Notes under the pieces: generated by a model
The model's input: the letters and a program-made list of their open reading frames with translations, nothing else
Told to the model about the DNA's origin: nothing
Databases searched by the model: none
Program-made: the position numbers and the translations under genes
NCBI RefSeq assembly: GCF_014218335.1
Contig: NZ_AP023367.1
Span: 2,109,501-2,173,500, forward strand
DNA length: 64,000 nucleotides
Reading direction: 5' to 3'
Source of the DNA: Anaerocolumna cellulosilytica
GTDB taxonomy: Bacteria; Bacillota; Clostridia; Lachnospirales; Lachnospiraceae
Part shown: positions 16,204 to 24,980 of the stretch, one piece after another
Position numbering within the stretch: position 1 is the first letter of the stretch
Layout of the letters: each line of letters begins with the position of its first letter

Positions 16204-18444
16204 ATGAATAAGGTGAAAAAAGGTATATTCTTAGTAATAATAGTATTACTCGGTATGTATGCTTTTAGCCAAGACAAGGAAACAGCAAAAGCGGCCGCTA
16301 ACTATTATGTTTCCACATCAGGAAACGACACCACCGGAACAGGTACAATTTCAAATCCATGGAGAACAATACAAAAAGCAGCAGATACCATGGTGGCTGG
16401 TGATACCTGTATTATCAGAGGAGGTACCTACAGAGAGACAGTTACGCTTTTAAAATCAGGAACATCCACAAAGCCTATCACATTTCAAGCTTATAAAGGA
16501 GAGACAGTAACTGTAAGCGGTGCTGATACGGTTATCGGATGGACAAAGTACTCTGGCTCCATATATTCTGCATCCATGACAGGGTCATTAGGTACAAAAG
16601 ACCAGATATTTGTTAACGGACAGATGCAAACAGAAGCCAGATGGCCTAATTCAACCACTCTTGACCCGTTAAACCCTGTATTAGGAATAGCGGATTCCGG
16701 TTCAAGTAAAAGCATTGTGGATGCAAAGCTTACGCAAGCAAAAGGCTATTGGGTCGGTAAAACTCTTTGGTGTGTTCCGGGACCAGGTTATAAATCTTAT
16801 AACAGTACGATTACTGCCTCGGCTCCGGGTACTATTACCTTTGACGAAATTGGAGTAGCGGCGGCAGCGGGAGACAGGTACTATATTACCGGAAATCTAC
16901 AGGACTTAGATAGTGCAGGAGAGTGGTACTTTGATACCAAGACGAATAGACTCTATTTGTGGGCGCCGGGCGGAGCAGATCCTAATACCATAACGGTTGA
17001 AGCCAAGAAGCGTATCTATGCGTTTGATTTAAGTGCCTGTTCCTATATTAATGTAACCGGCATCAATATTTTTGGTGCTACCATCAGAATGTCTGGCTCT
17101 AATTATTGTAAAGTATCTAATATGACTGCAGAGTATATAAGCCATGATACAGATGTAACGAAGCAGTACAGTACGGGAATTTTTATGTCAGGTAGTTATA
17201 ATGAAGTTAGCAATAGTACGCTTACCTATAGTTCAGGGAATCTGATAAGTATACAAGGAACCGGCAATAAAGTCATTAATAACCTTATCCATGAAGCAGA
17301 CTATTCAGCGGCTGATTTACCTGCCATCTATTTGTTAGGTGCAAATCACCTTATAAGCCATAACACAGTTTATAACGCAGGGCGGCATATTATATTTGTT
17401 CCCACCCAAAACAGCTGTATACAATATAATAATCTTTATAATGCCGGCAAGCTTACCAAGGATTGTGGTATTCTTTATGAATTTGGTTGGGATGGTCAGG
17501 GGACGGTGATTCATCATAATTACATACATGATAATTTAGCCCAAAATTATTCTGGCAGCGGGATTTATTTAGATAATGGAAGTAAAGGGTATATTGTTCA
17601 TCACAATGTAGTATGGGGGAATTATACTGGAATACGGCTGAACACTCCCAGCAATTTTAATCTGATTTATAATAATACCACCTACAGTAATGGAAATGTA
17701 GGATATTGGGGAAGAGATTTTGCCTCTGATATGTATGGTGACCGAATATTTAATAACATATTTACGACTTCCTTTACATTGCCTGGAATACAAACGGGTG
17801 GTAATAATATTACGGAAGGAACCAATCCTATTTTTGTCAATCCTTCGGCTTATAACTTTAGATTACGACCCAATTCACCGGCTATTGACGCCGGCGTAGT
17901 AATACCGGGAATAACGGATGGTTTCATTGGTCTGGCACCTGATATTGGTGCTTATGAGTATGGCGGAACGGACTGGGTTGCAGGACATAGTTTTGTATCA
18001 CCGCCAAATCCGGTTTTTGAGCAAGTTAGCTTCCTTTATACGAATAAGGTGAGACAGGGAGGCCTTGAAAACGGAGTGATTTCGCCGTGGGTAAAAACAC
18101 ATTCAAAAACGGCTGAATCTGTATCTGTTCCGAGAAGTTCTTCTAAGAGTGTGAGATTTGGAGCTAAAGAAGATGGTCTAAAGCAAGTAGTATCTGGATT
18201 AATTCCCAATACAAGTTATGTTTATACTGTATGGGTGAAGGTTGATTCAGGAGAGCAGATTAAAATAGGAGTAAAAGACTTTGGAGGGGTAGAGTCGAAT
18301 ATAACATCATCAAGTATAACCTGGACAATGATAAGTCTTCCCTTTACGACCGGAGCGAATGCTACCAGCGCAGAAATATATGTATATAAGCCGTCAGGTA
18401 CTGCTTACGCTTATGCAGATGACTTTGGAGTTGTGGAGCAGTAA
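16204..18444 (+). CDS. secreted right-handed parallel beta-helix protein (polysaccharide-active)
   Basis: A 746-residue protein starting at ATG 16204 after AAGGGGG. The signal peptide is VKKGIFLVIIVLLGMYAFS. It then begins NYYVSTSGNDTTGTGTISNP, the standard opening of DUF1565/parallel beta-helix polysaccharide enzymes. GGTYRETVTL, many N-rich helical turns (NYIHDN, HHNVVWGN, IYNNTTYSN) and an end domain with NSPAIDAG and PDIGAYEYG follow. The final ~130 residues (VSFLYTNKVRQGGLENG onward) look like a CBM4_9/CBM22-type binding domain. Candidates are a PL9-like pectate lyase or a GH141-like glycosidase, and I cannot separate them without a structure-based search. It probably acts extracellularly on pectin or hemicellulose side chains. 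Confidence 0.9.
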   Translation: MNKVKKGIFLVIIVLLGMYAFSQDKETAKAAANYYVSTSGNDTTGTGTISNPWRTIQKAADTMVAGDTCIIRGGTYRETVTLLKSGTSTKPITFQAYKGETVTVSGADTVIGWTKYSGSIYSASMTGSLGTKDQIFVNGQMQTEARWPNSTTLDPLNPVLGIADSGSSKSIVDAKLTQAKGYWVGKTLWCVPGPGYKSYNSTITASAPGTITFDEIGVAAAAGDRYYITGNLQDLDSAGEWYFDTKTNRLYLWAPGGADPNTITVEAKKRIYAFDLSACSYINVTGINIFGATIRMSGSNYCKVSNMTAEYISHDTDVTKQYSTGIFMSGSYNEVSNSTLTYSSGNLISIQGTGNKVINNLIHEADYSAADLPAIYLLGANHLISHNTVYNAGRHIIFVPTQNSCIQYNNLYNAGKLTKDCGILYEFGWDGQGTVIHHNYIHDNLAQNYSGSGIYLDNGSKGYIVHHNVVWGNYTGIRLNTPSNFNLIYNNTTYSNGNVGYWGRDFASDMYGDRIFNNIFTTSFTLPGIQTGGNNITEGTNPIFVNPSAYNFRLRPNSPAIDAGVVIPGITDGFIGLAPDIGAYEYGGTDWVAGHSFVSPPNPVFEQVSFLYTNKVRQGGLENGVISPWVKTHSKTAESVSVPRSSSKSVRFGAKEDGLKQVVSGLIPNTSYVYTVWVKVDSGEQIKIGVKDFGGVESNITSSSITWTMISLPFTTGANATSAEIYVYKPSGTAYAYADDFGVVEQ

Positions 18445-18552
18445 CAGGGGACTGCCTGTGGCATACACTAGCAAGAAAAGTATTGACAGAATTAAGCATA
18501 TAGGCTATGATATATATGACTAGAAAAATAATAATAGTCACAGAGGTGTTAT

Positions 18553-19131
18553 ATGCCGAAAAGTTTTACAGAACAGGAAAAAAGCAGCATAAGACAGAAG
18601 CTCATAGCCGATTGCAAAGAGAAGTGGGAAAGATTTGGATATAAGAAAACCAGTATTGACGAGCTGTGTTTAAAAGCAGGCATTTCAAAAGGTGCATTTT
18701 ATATTTTCTTTACATCGAAAGAACAGCTTTTTTTAGAAGCACTAAAAGAGATTCAAAAAAACTTATATCATTGTATAGAAGAAATACTATCGGCAGAACA
18801 AAATAAATTTGGTATTGCAAAAGCACTAAGAGTAATCTTTAGGGAGTACGATAAAAGTCCGTTCCTTTATGATACTACCAGTCCCGATTTTACAAGTTTT
18901 ATGAACAAATTAACCGAGGAAGAAAGAGAAAGTGTATATTATGATAGTTTAGCAGGAGCGAAGGTAATGCTTTATAAGCCTTTCTTAAAACTACGTATCA
19001 GTGAAGAAAAAGCTTTATCTGTAATGGCGGCATTGTTGTCTCTGATTGCCAGTAAAGATAAGATGGCATGTAATCATTTTGAAGTATTTGACTTTATGTT
19101 AGATAATTTGATTGATAAATTATTTGAATAG
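18553..19131 (+). CDS. TetR-family transcriptional regulator
   Basis: A 192-residue repressor. The N-terminal helix-turn-helix spans residues ~12-58 (KLIADCKEKWERFGYKKTSI, then CLKAGISKGAFYIFFTSKEQ), the canonical TetR signature. The all-helical ligand-binding C-terminal domain is unassigned. The ribosome site is AGAGGTG. The stop is followed within 10 bases by the start of a small membrane protein, and an AGGAG site for that gene overlaps the TetR stop, so they are cotranscribed. TetR regulators commonly repress the adjacent membrane-protein gene; the ligand is unknown. Confidence 0.93.
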   Translation: MPKSFTEQEKSSIRQKLIADCKEKWERFGYKKTSIDELCLKAGISKGAFYIFFTSKEQLFLEALKEIQKNLYHCIEEILSAEQNKFGIAKALRVIFREYDKSPFLYDTTSPDFTSFMNKLTEEERESVYYDSLAGAKVMLYKPFLKLRISEEKALSVMAALLSLIASKDKMACNHFEVFDFMLDNLIDKLFE

Positions 19132-19141
19132 GAGAAAGCGC

Positions 19142-19405
19142 TTGAAGCAATTTAATTTAAAAGAACATAATATGAAAATGTTTGCACTATCAAAAAATGC
19201 AGCAAAAGGAATTTATCCGTCTAAAAAAATAGCTAGAGCAGGGTCTTTTTTCGGCACTGGGATAGGAATTGTATTCTTTCTTATGGGGATATTTTTAAAT
19301 GTATTGGGTTACGTATGGGGATTTGGAATTTTACTTGCAGGGATTATTACTGTAGTATCCAATATATTTAACTTAAAACGTACGGGTAAGAATAGTAAAA
19401 GTTGA
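19142..19405 (+). CDS. small two-span membrane protein
   Basis: About 87 residues from a TTG start at 19142; AGGAG at 19130-19134 with 7-base spacing selects this codon over upstream in-frame possibilities. Two hydrophobic segments (FFGTGIGIVFFLMGIFLNVL and VWGFGILLAGIITVVSNIF) are joined by a very short turn, with basic residues on both ends, predicting a hairpin in the membrane with both termini inside. It has no recognisable family. It is cotranscribed with the TetR regulator and may be its regulated partner. Confidence 0.75.
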   Translation: MKQFNLKEHNMKMFALSKNAAKGIYPSKKIARAGSFFGTGIGIVFFLMGIFLNVLGYVWGFGILLAGIITVVSNIFNLKRTGKNSKS

Positions 19406-19443
19406 ATACGGTTGCCTATTAGCAACTCGTTTTAAACTCGTAT

Positions 19444-19494
19444 AAAAGAAGCTTACAGGTTAGAAGTGCGCTGTCTAACCTGTAAGTTTCTTTT
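19444..19494. terminator. bidirectional intrinsic terminator between convergent genes
   Basis: GAAGCTTACAGGTTAGA (from 19448) pairs with TCTAACCTGTAAGTTTC (from 19474) with A-runs on the left and T-runs on the right. It serves the TetR/small-protein unit and the leftward AraC gene. Confidence 0.9.
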
Positions 19495-19527
19495 GTTTTG
19501 TATTCGTTTATAAGCATAGCTTAAGCG

Positions 19528-21828
19528 TTACGGCTGTATTAGCTTGCGATATGCACCGGGAGTTATGCCTTCACTCTTTTTAAATACCTTTATAAGAGTT
19601 GAACTGCTTAAAAAGCCTGTTTTGGCAGCAACTACATCTAACGTAAGACCATTATTAGTAAGTAGTTCCTTTGCTTTTTTTATTCTTATTTTGTATAGAT
19701 ATTCCATTAGTGTAATATTCTTTTGTTCTCTAAACATCTGAGACAGATAGGAGGGAGATATATTAAGGGTATCTCCAATGGTTGTGTTGTTTATGTTATA
19801 ATCCATGTAGTTGGTCTCAATAAATGCTGCCGCTCTATCACAGATGGTATTGCTTATCTTTATAGTATCGTTATAATTTCTGAGGATATCCAGTGTCTTG
19901 ATTAGGATATCGAGGAATTCCTGAAAGGATTCTGCTTTTAAAAGCTGCTTTGTAAACTGGTTCTTTTCTTCTAACTGCTTTAATTGAGACTCAAAGATAA
20001 TTTTACTTAAGGAATTTACCGTATCATAGCGGAAGAATTCCAGGGACTCCAAAGCAGAATTTTCCCTTATATTTGCTAGAGACAATATTTCACCCACAAC
20101 ATCTTTTCCGCAGTTGCAATCCTTTTTTCTTTTGATATAAGCCATAATAATCTGAGCAGACTTGGAATCGCTTGCATTATTATAGTGAAAGGCTTTATTT
20201 TGAATGGAGCTGTAACTTATAATACTGTTTTTCCCATATTGAAAACGGTACTTTAGAGTGTGCAAAGCTTCCGTATAAGCAGTATGCATGTCTGAGAGGC
20301 CGGAATGAATATTGGATATTGCCATAGTTGTATAGATTCCGTAATGTTTTTGTATAAACAGGGAACATTCTTTGGCTATAAAGTTTACATAAGATAAAGC
20401 GTCGTTAAGTTCGCAATCCCTATTAAAGTTTACGATACAGGCATATTGCATGGGGGCAATATTTACCAGAAAGCCCTGATGCTTTGAAGCGCAAAGTTCC
20501 AGTGATACATTAGCGAGGATGAAGGATAAAAGAGCAGGACTATCTTCCTGTATATATGGAATCATATGGCGGTCAATTTCTTCTATCTGTATTAATAGAA
20601 CACCAAAACGATCCGACAATAGTGTAATATGATGCTGCAAAAAGATATCATCAAGAGATGGATCATTTGGTGGATAATTATCTTGAAGTGCATGCAAAAG
20701 AAAGTCTTGTCGTTCTCTGGCTTCTTTCGTACCCAGCCGGTTATTAAGCTGATGAATCTCTTCTAAGCAATTTTTTAATACGTTATTAATAAACACTATT
20801 TCATTATCTTTACTAGTATTCACATAAACCGTTTTGTTAGAAATGGTATTCAAAATTGAGGTTATAGGCGAATAGTTCTGCTTTGCAAGAAAATACGCAG
20901 TGATAAAACTAAATAGCATACAAAATAAACTGCTTACTATGACAACAAACCGTATATGGGTAAGTTTTGACCAGAAAGCACTGGAAGGTGTTGCGGAGAC
21001 ATATATACAGTCTGCTGTTCGGGAAGCGAAAACCTGTATTACATAGTGTTCCGCCCCAAAGGTATCATAATATAACGTATTCCCCCCCTCATAACCAGAT
21101 AAATTAAAGTCTGTATTGATGTCTTGGGAGGAGGCTAAAAGCTTATGCTGGTTATCAAATATCATTAAAGTACTTTTACTGTGAAAATCTGCACTTTGAA
21201 AAAGCTTTTTCAGAGAATTTTTATTAAAACTTACAAGAGAAATCATTTCCTCTCCGCCGGGATATCTCTGAGAAACAAGTACAGCCAAAGCAGCATTTCG
21301 TATATCAGAATTCAATGCTAACAGGGTAGGCTTTAAACTTTTGTAAGGTGATGATAAAATATCTGAAAATTGCTCCCCAGTAAGCATGTCCTTATAATAA
21401 GCTTCATAGAATGTAGCAGGATCTAAGCAGCCGTTTAAGGCAGCTATCTTTTCTAAATGTGGGTAATAGAGGAAGATATCGTCTATATTTCCTTGCTTAA
21501 AAGGTTTTAGGAATTCTTTTAGTTCATAGGAATCAAATAGGGGATATTCTAATTCTTCTCTTGTATGATAGCTATATTGTTTTGTCAGAGAGGAATTAAG
21601 CAGTGATATGTTAATCTGTGCCAGTTCAGCAAGACTTGAATCCACAACACCAAAAAACTGATATAGAGAATTGGAGCTTGCATTCATAATCTCATCACGT
21701 GTAGTCTTTTGGGCAGTTATATATGTAAAGAATATGGCAGAAAAAGGTATGGAAAAAATAATAATATATGAAATAAAAAACTTCCAGAATATCCTTTTTT
21801 GAAATAAAAACGTAATTAATTTTTTCAC
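19528..21828 (-). CDS. membrane-anchored AraC-family sensor-regulator
   Basis: A 766-residue one-component regulator. Two membrane segments (residues ~14-36 and ~290-312) flank a ~250-residue extracellular sensory domain of Cache-like type. A ~300-residue cytoplasmic linker follows, then a C-terminal AraC/HTH_18 pair (residues ~665-765; INNTTIGDTLNISPSYLSQM, MEYLYKIRIKKAKELL, VAAKTGFLSSSTLIKVFKK). This architecture is typical of YesN/YtdP-like regulators beside LplB/YtcP transporters in Firmicutes. The start is GTG. The gene is divergent from the binding-protein gene at 22204, whose upstream region holds direct repeats likely to be its binding sites. It probably senses an extracellular sugar or the binding protein and activates the transporter. 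Confidence 0.93.
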   Translation of the reverse strand: MKKLITFLFQKRIFWKFFISYIIIFSIPFSAIFFTYITAQKTTRDEIMNASSNSLYQFFGVVDSSLAELAQINISLLNSSLTKQYSYHTREELEYPLFDSYELKEFLKPFKQGNIDDIFLYYPHLEKIAALNGCLDPATFYEAYYKDMLTGEQFSDILSSPYKSLKPTLLALNSDIRNAALAVLVSQRYPGGEEMISLVSFNKNSLKKLFQSADFHSKSTLMIFDNQHKLLASSQDINTDFNLSGYEGGNTLYYDTFGAEHYVIQVFASRTADCIYVSATPSSAFWSKLTHIRFVVIVSSLFCMLFSFITAYFLAKQNYSPITSILNTISNKTVYVNTSKDNEIVFINNVLKNCLEEIHQLNNRLGTKEARERQDFLLHALQDNYPPNDPSLDDIFLQHHITLLSDRFGVLLIQIEEIDRHMIPYIQEDSPALLSFILANVSLELCASKHQGFLVNIAPMQYACIVNFNRDCELNDALSYVNFIAKECSLFIQKHYGIYTTMAISNIHSGLSDMHTAYTEALHTLKYRFQYGKNSIISYSSIQNKAFHYNNASDSKSAQIIMAYIKRKKDCNCGKDVVGEILSLANIRENSALESLEFFRYDTVNSLSKIIFESQLKQLEEKNQFTKQLLKAESFQEFLDILIKTLDILRNYNDTIKISNTICDRAAAFIETNYMDYNINNTTIGDTLNISPSYLSQMFREQKNITLMEYLYKIRIKKAKELLTNNGLTLDVVAAKTGFLSSSTLIKVFKKSEGITPGAYRKLIQP

Positions 21829-22021
21829 TTCTTACACCAATTACACTCGCAGAAATTCTGTGAGGTCACTTTCTTATTACTTTTCTATCGTATAAATTCT
21901 GTATAGTAGCTTGCCAAAGGATGACAAGCGAAAGAATTAGATTCCAGTATATTCCTATTAACATTATATTGAAAGCAAGGTGAAAAAGAAATAGAATTTT
22001 AAGGATAAACAATCTATTTTA

Positions 22022-22103
22022 AAAATGAACAACTTTTTTTGTGAAAATGAACAATTTTATTTAAAAATGAAGGATATACATACAAAATAGCATTCACTAT
22101 AAT
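22022..22103 (+). promoter_or_regulatory. three direct AAAATGAA repeats and -10 of the transporter operon
   Basis: AAAATGA occurs at 22022, 22044 and 22064; the first two continue as AAAATGAACAA. Spacings of 22 and 20 bp equal about two helical turns, the arrangement recognised by AraC-type proteins with two helix-turn-helices. A TATAAT at 22098-22103 lacks a good -35 hexamer at 17 bp, as expected of an activator-dependent promoter. The divergent AraC gene is the obvious candidate regulator. Confidence 0.65.
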
Positions 22104-22125
22104 AAAATCAGGTAATACAGTAAAA

Positions 22126-22165
22126 GCATAGTGGTACCGGCCGGACTATGCAGAGTTGTTTTTTG
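22126..22165 (+). terminator. leader hairpin with T-run, possible attenuator
   Basis: GCATAGT (22126-22132) pairs with ACTATGC (22145-22151), with self-complementary CCGGCCGG inside, followed by a T-rich stretch (GTTGTTTTTTG). It lies ~25 nt after the putative transcription start and before the ribosome site of the binding-protein gene, so it could terminate early transcripts. Confidence 0.45.
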
Positions 22166-22203
22166 CCTGGTTTAAAAGACTTCATTTTATAGGAGAGTGG
22201 AAA

Positions 22204-23829
22204 ATGCTAAAAAAGAGACTGATTACATTGGGGCTTATTGCAGCTATCATAAGTACCTTAATGGCGGGGTGTTCAAAAGAGGGTACAAATACAAAGAATG
22301 ATACTAAGAAAAAGGATACCACCCAAACAACGAATCCGCTGGAATTCACCGGATATCCTATGGAAACCGAGGAATCCTTAAGTATCTGGGCAAGTCAGTT
22401 AATACCTTCCCAGACGGTAGGAAGTTGGGAGGAGTCACCCTTTCATACAGGTCTTGAAAAACAGACCGGTATTTATATGGATTGGACTTTTCCGACATCT
22501 GGAACAGATGCCAGCCAGGCATTTAATTTAACGATGGCAGAGTCTGAATTGCCTGATATTATCTGGCATGGTGTTATAAACGATGCCGAAACTTATATAG
22601 AGGAAGGAATTCTTAGAGATTTAACGGATTTACTGCCAAAGTATGCTCCTAATTACTGGAAGTATCTAAAGGCGAATGAATATGCAGATAAATCGGTGAA
22701 AACAGACAGCGGTAAGTACTATTGCTTCGGATTTTTTAGAGAGGATAGAAGCCAATCCGTATATATGGGGCCTATGATACGTCAGGACTGGCTGGAGGAA
22801 CAGAAGCTGGATATTCCAATCACAACAGCGGACTGGGAAAATGCCATACGTACTTTTCATAAAGCTTATGGAGCAAAATTCGCTTTTTGTCCCACCTGGA
22901 GGGTATCACCCGGTATGGCAGGAGCTTTTGGAGCTTATGGCACCATTGAAATGGCTCTTTTTATAGATAAAGAAAATAAGGTGCAGCTGGCACAGGCACA
23001 GCCAGAATGGAAAGAGTACATGGCCTGGCTGAATCAATTAAATAAAGAAGGGCTTATTGACCCGGATGTTATTACTTTGGATGACAGTGGTTTGAGGACT
23101 AAAATTGCTAATAACCAGGTAGGTATAACCAATGCAAACCTGGGAGCACTGAATACTTTTATTGAAGATGCTGCTGCTAATGGTAATGGTGCTAATTGGG
23201 TAGGTATACCATATCCGGTTAAAACCGCAGGAGATAAGACCAGTGCAATTTTTAGCGAAGACCAGATGGTAGGAGCAGTAGCAGCCATTACCACAAGTTG
23301 TCCCGAAGAAAAGGTAGAACTGGCACTGCGGTGGCTGGATTATTCCTTTAGCGAAGAAGGTAATTATTATTGGAACTTTGGTGTAGAGGGAGATACATAT
23401 GAAATGATTAACGGAGTACCTACACTTACCGATAAGATAAGAAAACATGAACTAGGTATGCGGGAAGCTATGGGACTTCACACAGGTCAAACAGGCTGGG
23501 GCATAGGAATTCAGGCGCTGCAAATGATAAAACAAACATCTCTTCCGGAATCAGAGGCGGCCAGAGCCTTATGGTATGACGGCACCAATGAGGAAGCCAC
23601 AAGCTGGATATATCCGACAGCGGTTACAATGACGCCTGATGAAACAACAGAAAGCAGTTCTATTTCTAATGCTATTAACACTTATGTTAAAGAAATGTCC
23701 TTAAAATTCCTGACAGGAGAGGAGTCTCTTGATAACTTCGATGCTTTTGTTCAGACCTTACATGATATGGGACTTGAGCGTTTATTGGAAATAAGGCAGG
23801 CGGCATATGACCGTTTTCTGACAAGATAG
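22204..23829 (+). CDS. extracellular solute-binding lipoprotein (second CUT1 system)
   Basis: A 541-residue binding protein starting at ATG 22204 with AGGAG nine bases upstream. It has a lipoprotein signal with lipobox LMAGC, a Lys/Thr-rich linker, then a large two-lobe solute-binding fold. Motifs such as PFHTGLEKQTGIYMDWTFP and PDIIWHGVINDAETYIEEG resemble the LplA-like binding proteins. It is the first gene of a binding protein-permease-permease operon without ATPase, divergent from a membrane AraC regulator. A complex oligosaccharide ligand is likely; its identity is not evident. The 160 bases to the next gene contain a hairpin that could adjust relative expression. Confidence 0.94.
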   Translation: MLKKRLITLGLIAAIISTLMAGCSKEGTNTKNDTKKKDTTQTTNPLEFTGYPMETEESLSIWASQLIPSQTVGSWEESPFHTGLEKQTGIYMDWTFPTSGTDASQAFNLTMAESELPDIIWHGVINDAETYIEEGILRDLTDLLPKYAPNYWKYLKANEYADKSVKTDSGKYYCFGFFREDRSQSVYMGPMIRQDWLEEQKLDIPITTADWENAIRTFHKAYGAKFAFCPTWRVSPGMAGAFGAYGTIEMALFIDKENKVQLAQAQPEWKEYMAWLNQLNKEGLIDPDVITLDDSGLRTKIANNQVGITNANLGALNTFIEDAAANGNGANWVGIPYPVKTAGDKTSAIFSEDQMVGAVAAITTSCPEEKVELALRWLDYSFSEEGNYYWNFGVEGDTYEMINGVPTLTDKIRKHELGMREAMGLHTGQTGWGIGIQALQMIKQTSLPESEAARALWYDGTNEEATSWIYPTAVTMTPDETTESSSISNAINTYVKEMSLKFLTGEESLDNFDAFVQTLHDMGLERLLEIRQAAYDRFLTR

Positions 23830-23870
23830 AATATAAATTGTATAACCTGTTTTTTGACTACCTAACATAC

Positions 23871-23908
23871 GGCAACTTTTGGGCTGTAATTTATGCCTGA
23901 AAGTTGTC
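23871..23908 (+). other. intra-operon hairpin between binding-protein and permease genes
   Basis: GGCAACTTT (23871-23879) pairs with AAAGTTGTC (23900-23908) with one G-U pair, and there is no T-run. The position downstream of a highly expressed binding-protein gene suggests mRNA 3'-end stabilisation or processing. Confidence 0.5.
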
Positions 23909-23990
23909 TTACTGTTACAAAAGCGCTTATGACAGAGTATGTTTTAAGCATGCTCTGAAGAATTGCTGCAAAATAAAGGAGGAAAAGACC

Positions 23991-24950
23991 TTGTTAAGAA
24001 AAAAAAGGCAGGATAACGGTTATTCATCCGTCATTAGGCAGTCTTTATTCACTGTAATTACAAAAGATTTTAAGAAAAATAAGATAAAGTATCTTATGAT
24101 ATTACCGGTTGTTATCTACATAGCTATCTTTTGCTATAAACCAATGTATGGGGTTGTGATAGCATTTAAGAATTACCGCCCTGCATTAGGAATTGCAGCC
24201 AGCAAATGGGTTGGTTTGGATCATTTTACCCGGTTTTTTAATGATTATTATTTTTGGAGAATACTACGAAATACTATTTCTATTAGTGGATTAAGTATTC
24301 TCTTTGGATTTCCGGCACCTATAATACTGGCACTGCTAATTAATGAAATTAAAAATAAACATTTTAAAAAGACAGTGCAGACCATATCCTATATGCCATA
24401 TTTCATATCAATTGTTATTATCAGTGGGTTAATTAAGACCTTTACCCAATCCGATGGACTTATAACAGATCTGGTGGTGTCATTAGGAGGCGCGCAAAAA
24501 AATCTTCTGGCAAGTAAAGTATGGTTTTATCCAATCTATATTATATCGGGTATATGGCAGTCCGTAGGGTGGGATTCCATTATATATTTAGCAGCAATAA
24601 CAGGAATTGATCAGGAACAGTATGAAGCCGCCAAAGTGGATGGAGCCGGCAGGATTCGTCAGATGCTATATATTACGTTACCGGGTTTACTGCCTACAAT
24701 TACGATATTATTTATTCTTCGAATGGGTGGTATATTAAATGTAGGCTTTGAAAAAATATTACTCCTTTATTCCTCCACAACCTATGAAGTAGCAGATGTT
24801 ATTTCCACTTATGTGTATCGTATCGGAGTTTTAGATGCCAATTTCAGCTACAGCACTGCCATCGGTTTATTTAATGCACTTGTAAATATATTATTTTTAA
24901 TAATAACCAATGCGATAAGTAAAAAAGTAAATAAAACAGGTTTATTTTAA
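23991..24950 (+). CDS. carbohydrate ABC transporter permease, LplB type
   Basis: 319 residues from a TTG start at 23991, selected by AAAGGAGG 8 bases upstream; a further upstream ATG has no ribosome site. It has a basic N-terminus, six membrane segments, the YKPMYGVVIAFKNYRPALG motif typical of LplB permeases, and the EAA loop QYEAAKVDGAGRIRQMLYIT followed by PGLLP. It pairs with the next permease. The ATPase must be supplied from elsewhere. Confidence 0.94.
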   Translation: MLRKKRQDNGYSSVIRQSLFTVITKDFKKNKIKYLMILPVVIYIAIFCYKPMYGVVIAFKNYRPALGIAASKWVGLDHFTRFFNDYYFWRILRNTISISGLSILFGFPAPIILALLINEIKNKHFKKTVQTISYMPYFISIVIISGLIKTFTQSDGLITDLVVSLGGAQKNLLASKVWFYPIYIISGIWQSVGWDSIIYLAAITGIDQEQYEAAKVDGAGRIRQMLYITLPGLLPTITILFILRMGGILNVGFEKILLLYSSTTYEVADVISTYVYRIGVLDANFSYSTAIGLFNALVNILFLIITNAISKKVNKTGLF

Positions 24951-24980
24951 GGCAGAGGCAAGGATTAAATGGAGGTTAAA

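Noticed and set aside
19130-19150. GAAAGCGCTTGAA as a CcpA cre site
   Set aside because: It lies across the ribosome site and start codon of a small gene within a transcription unit, and its right half deviates from consensus; more likely chance.
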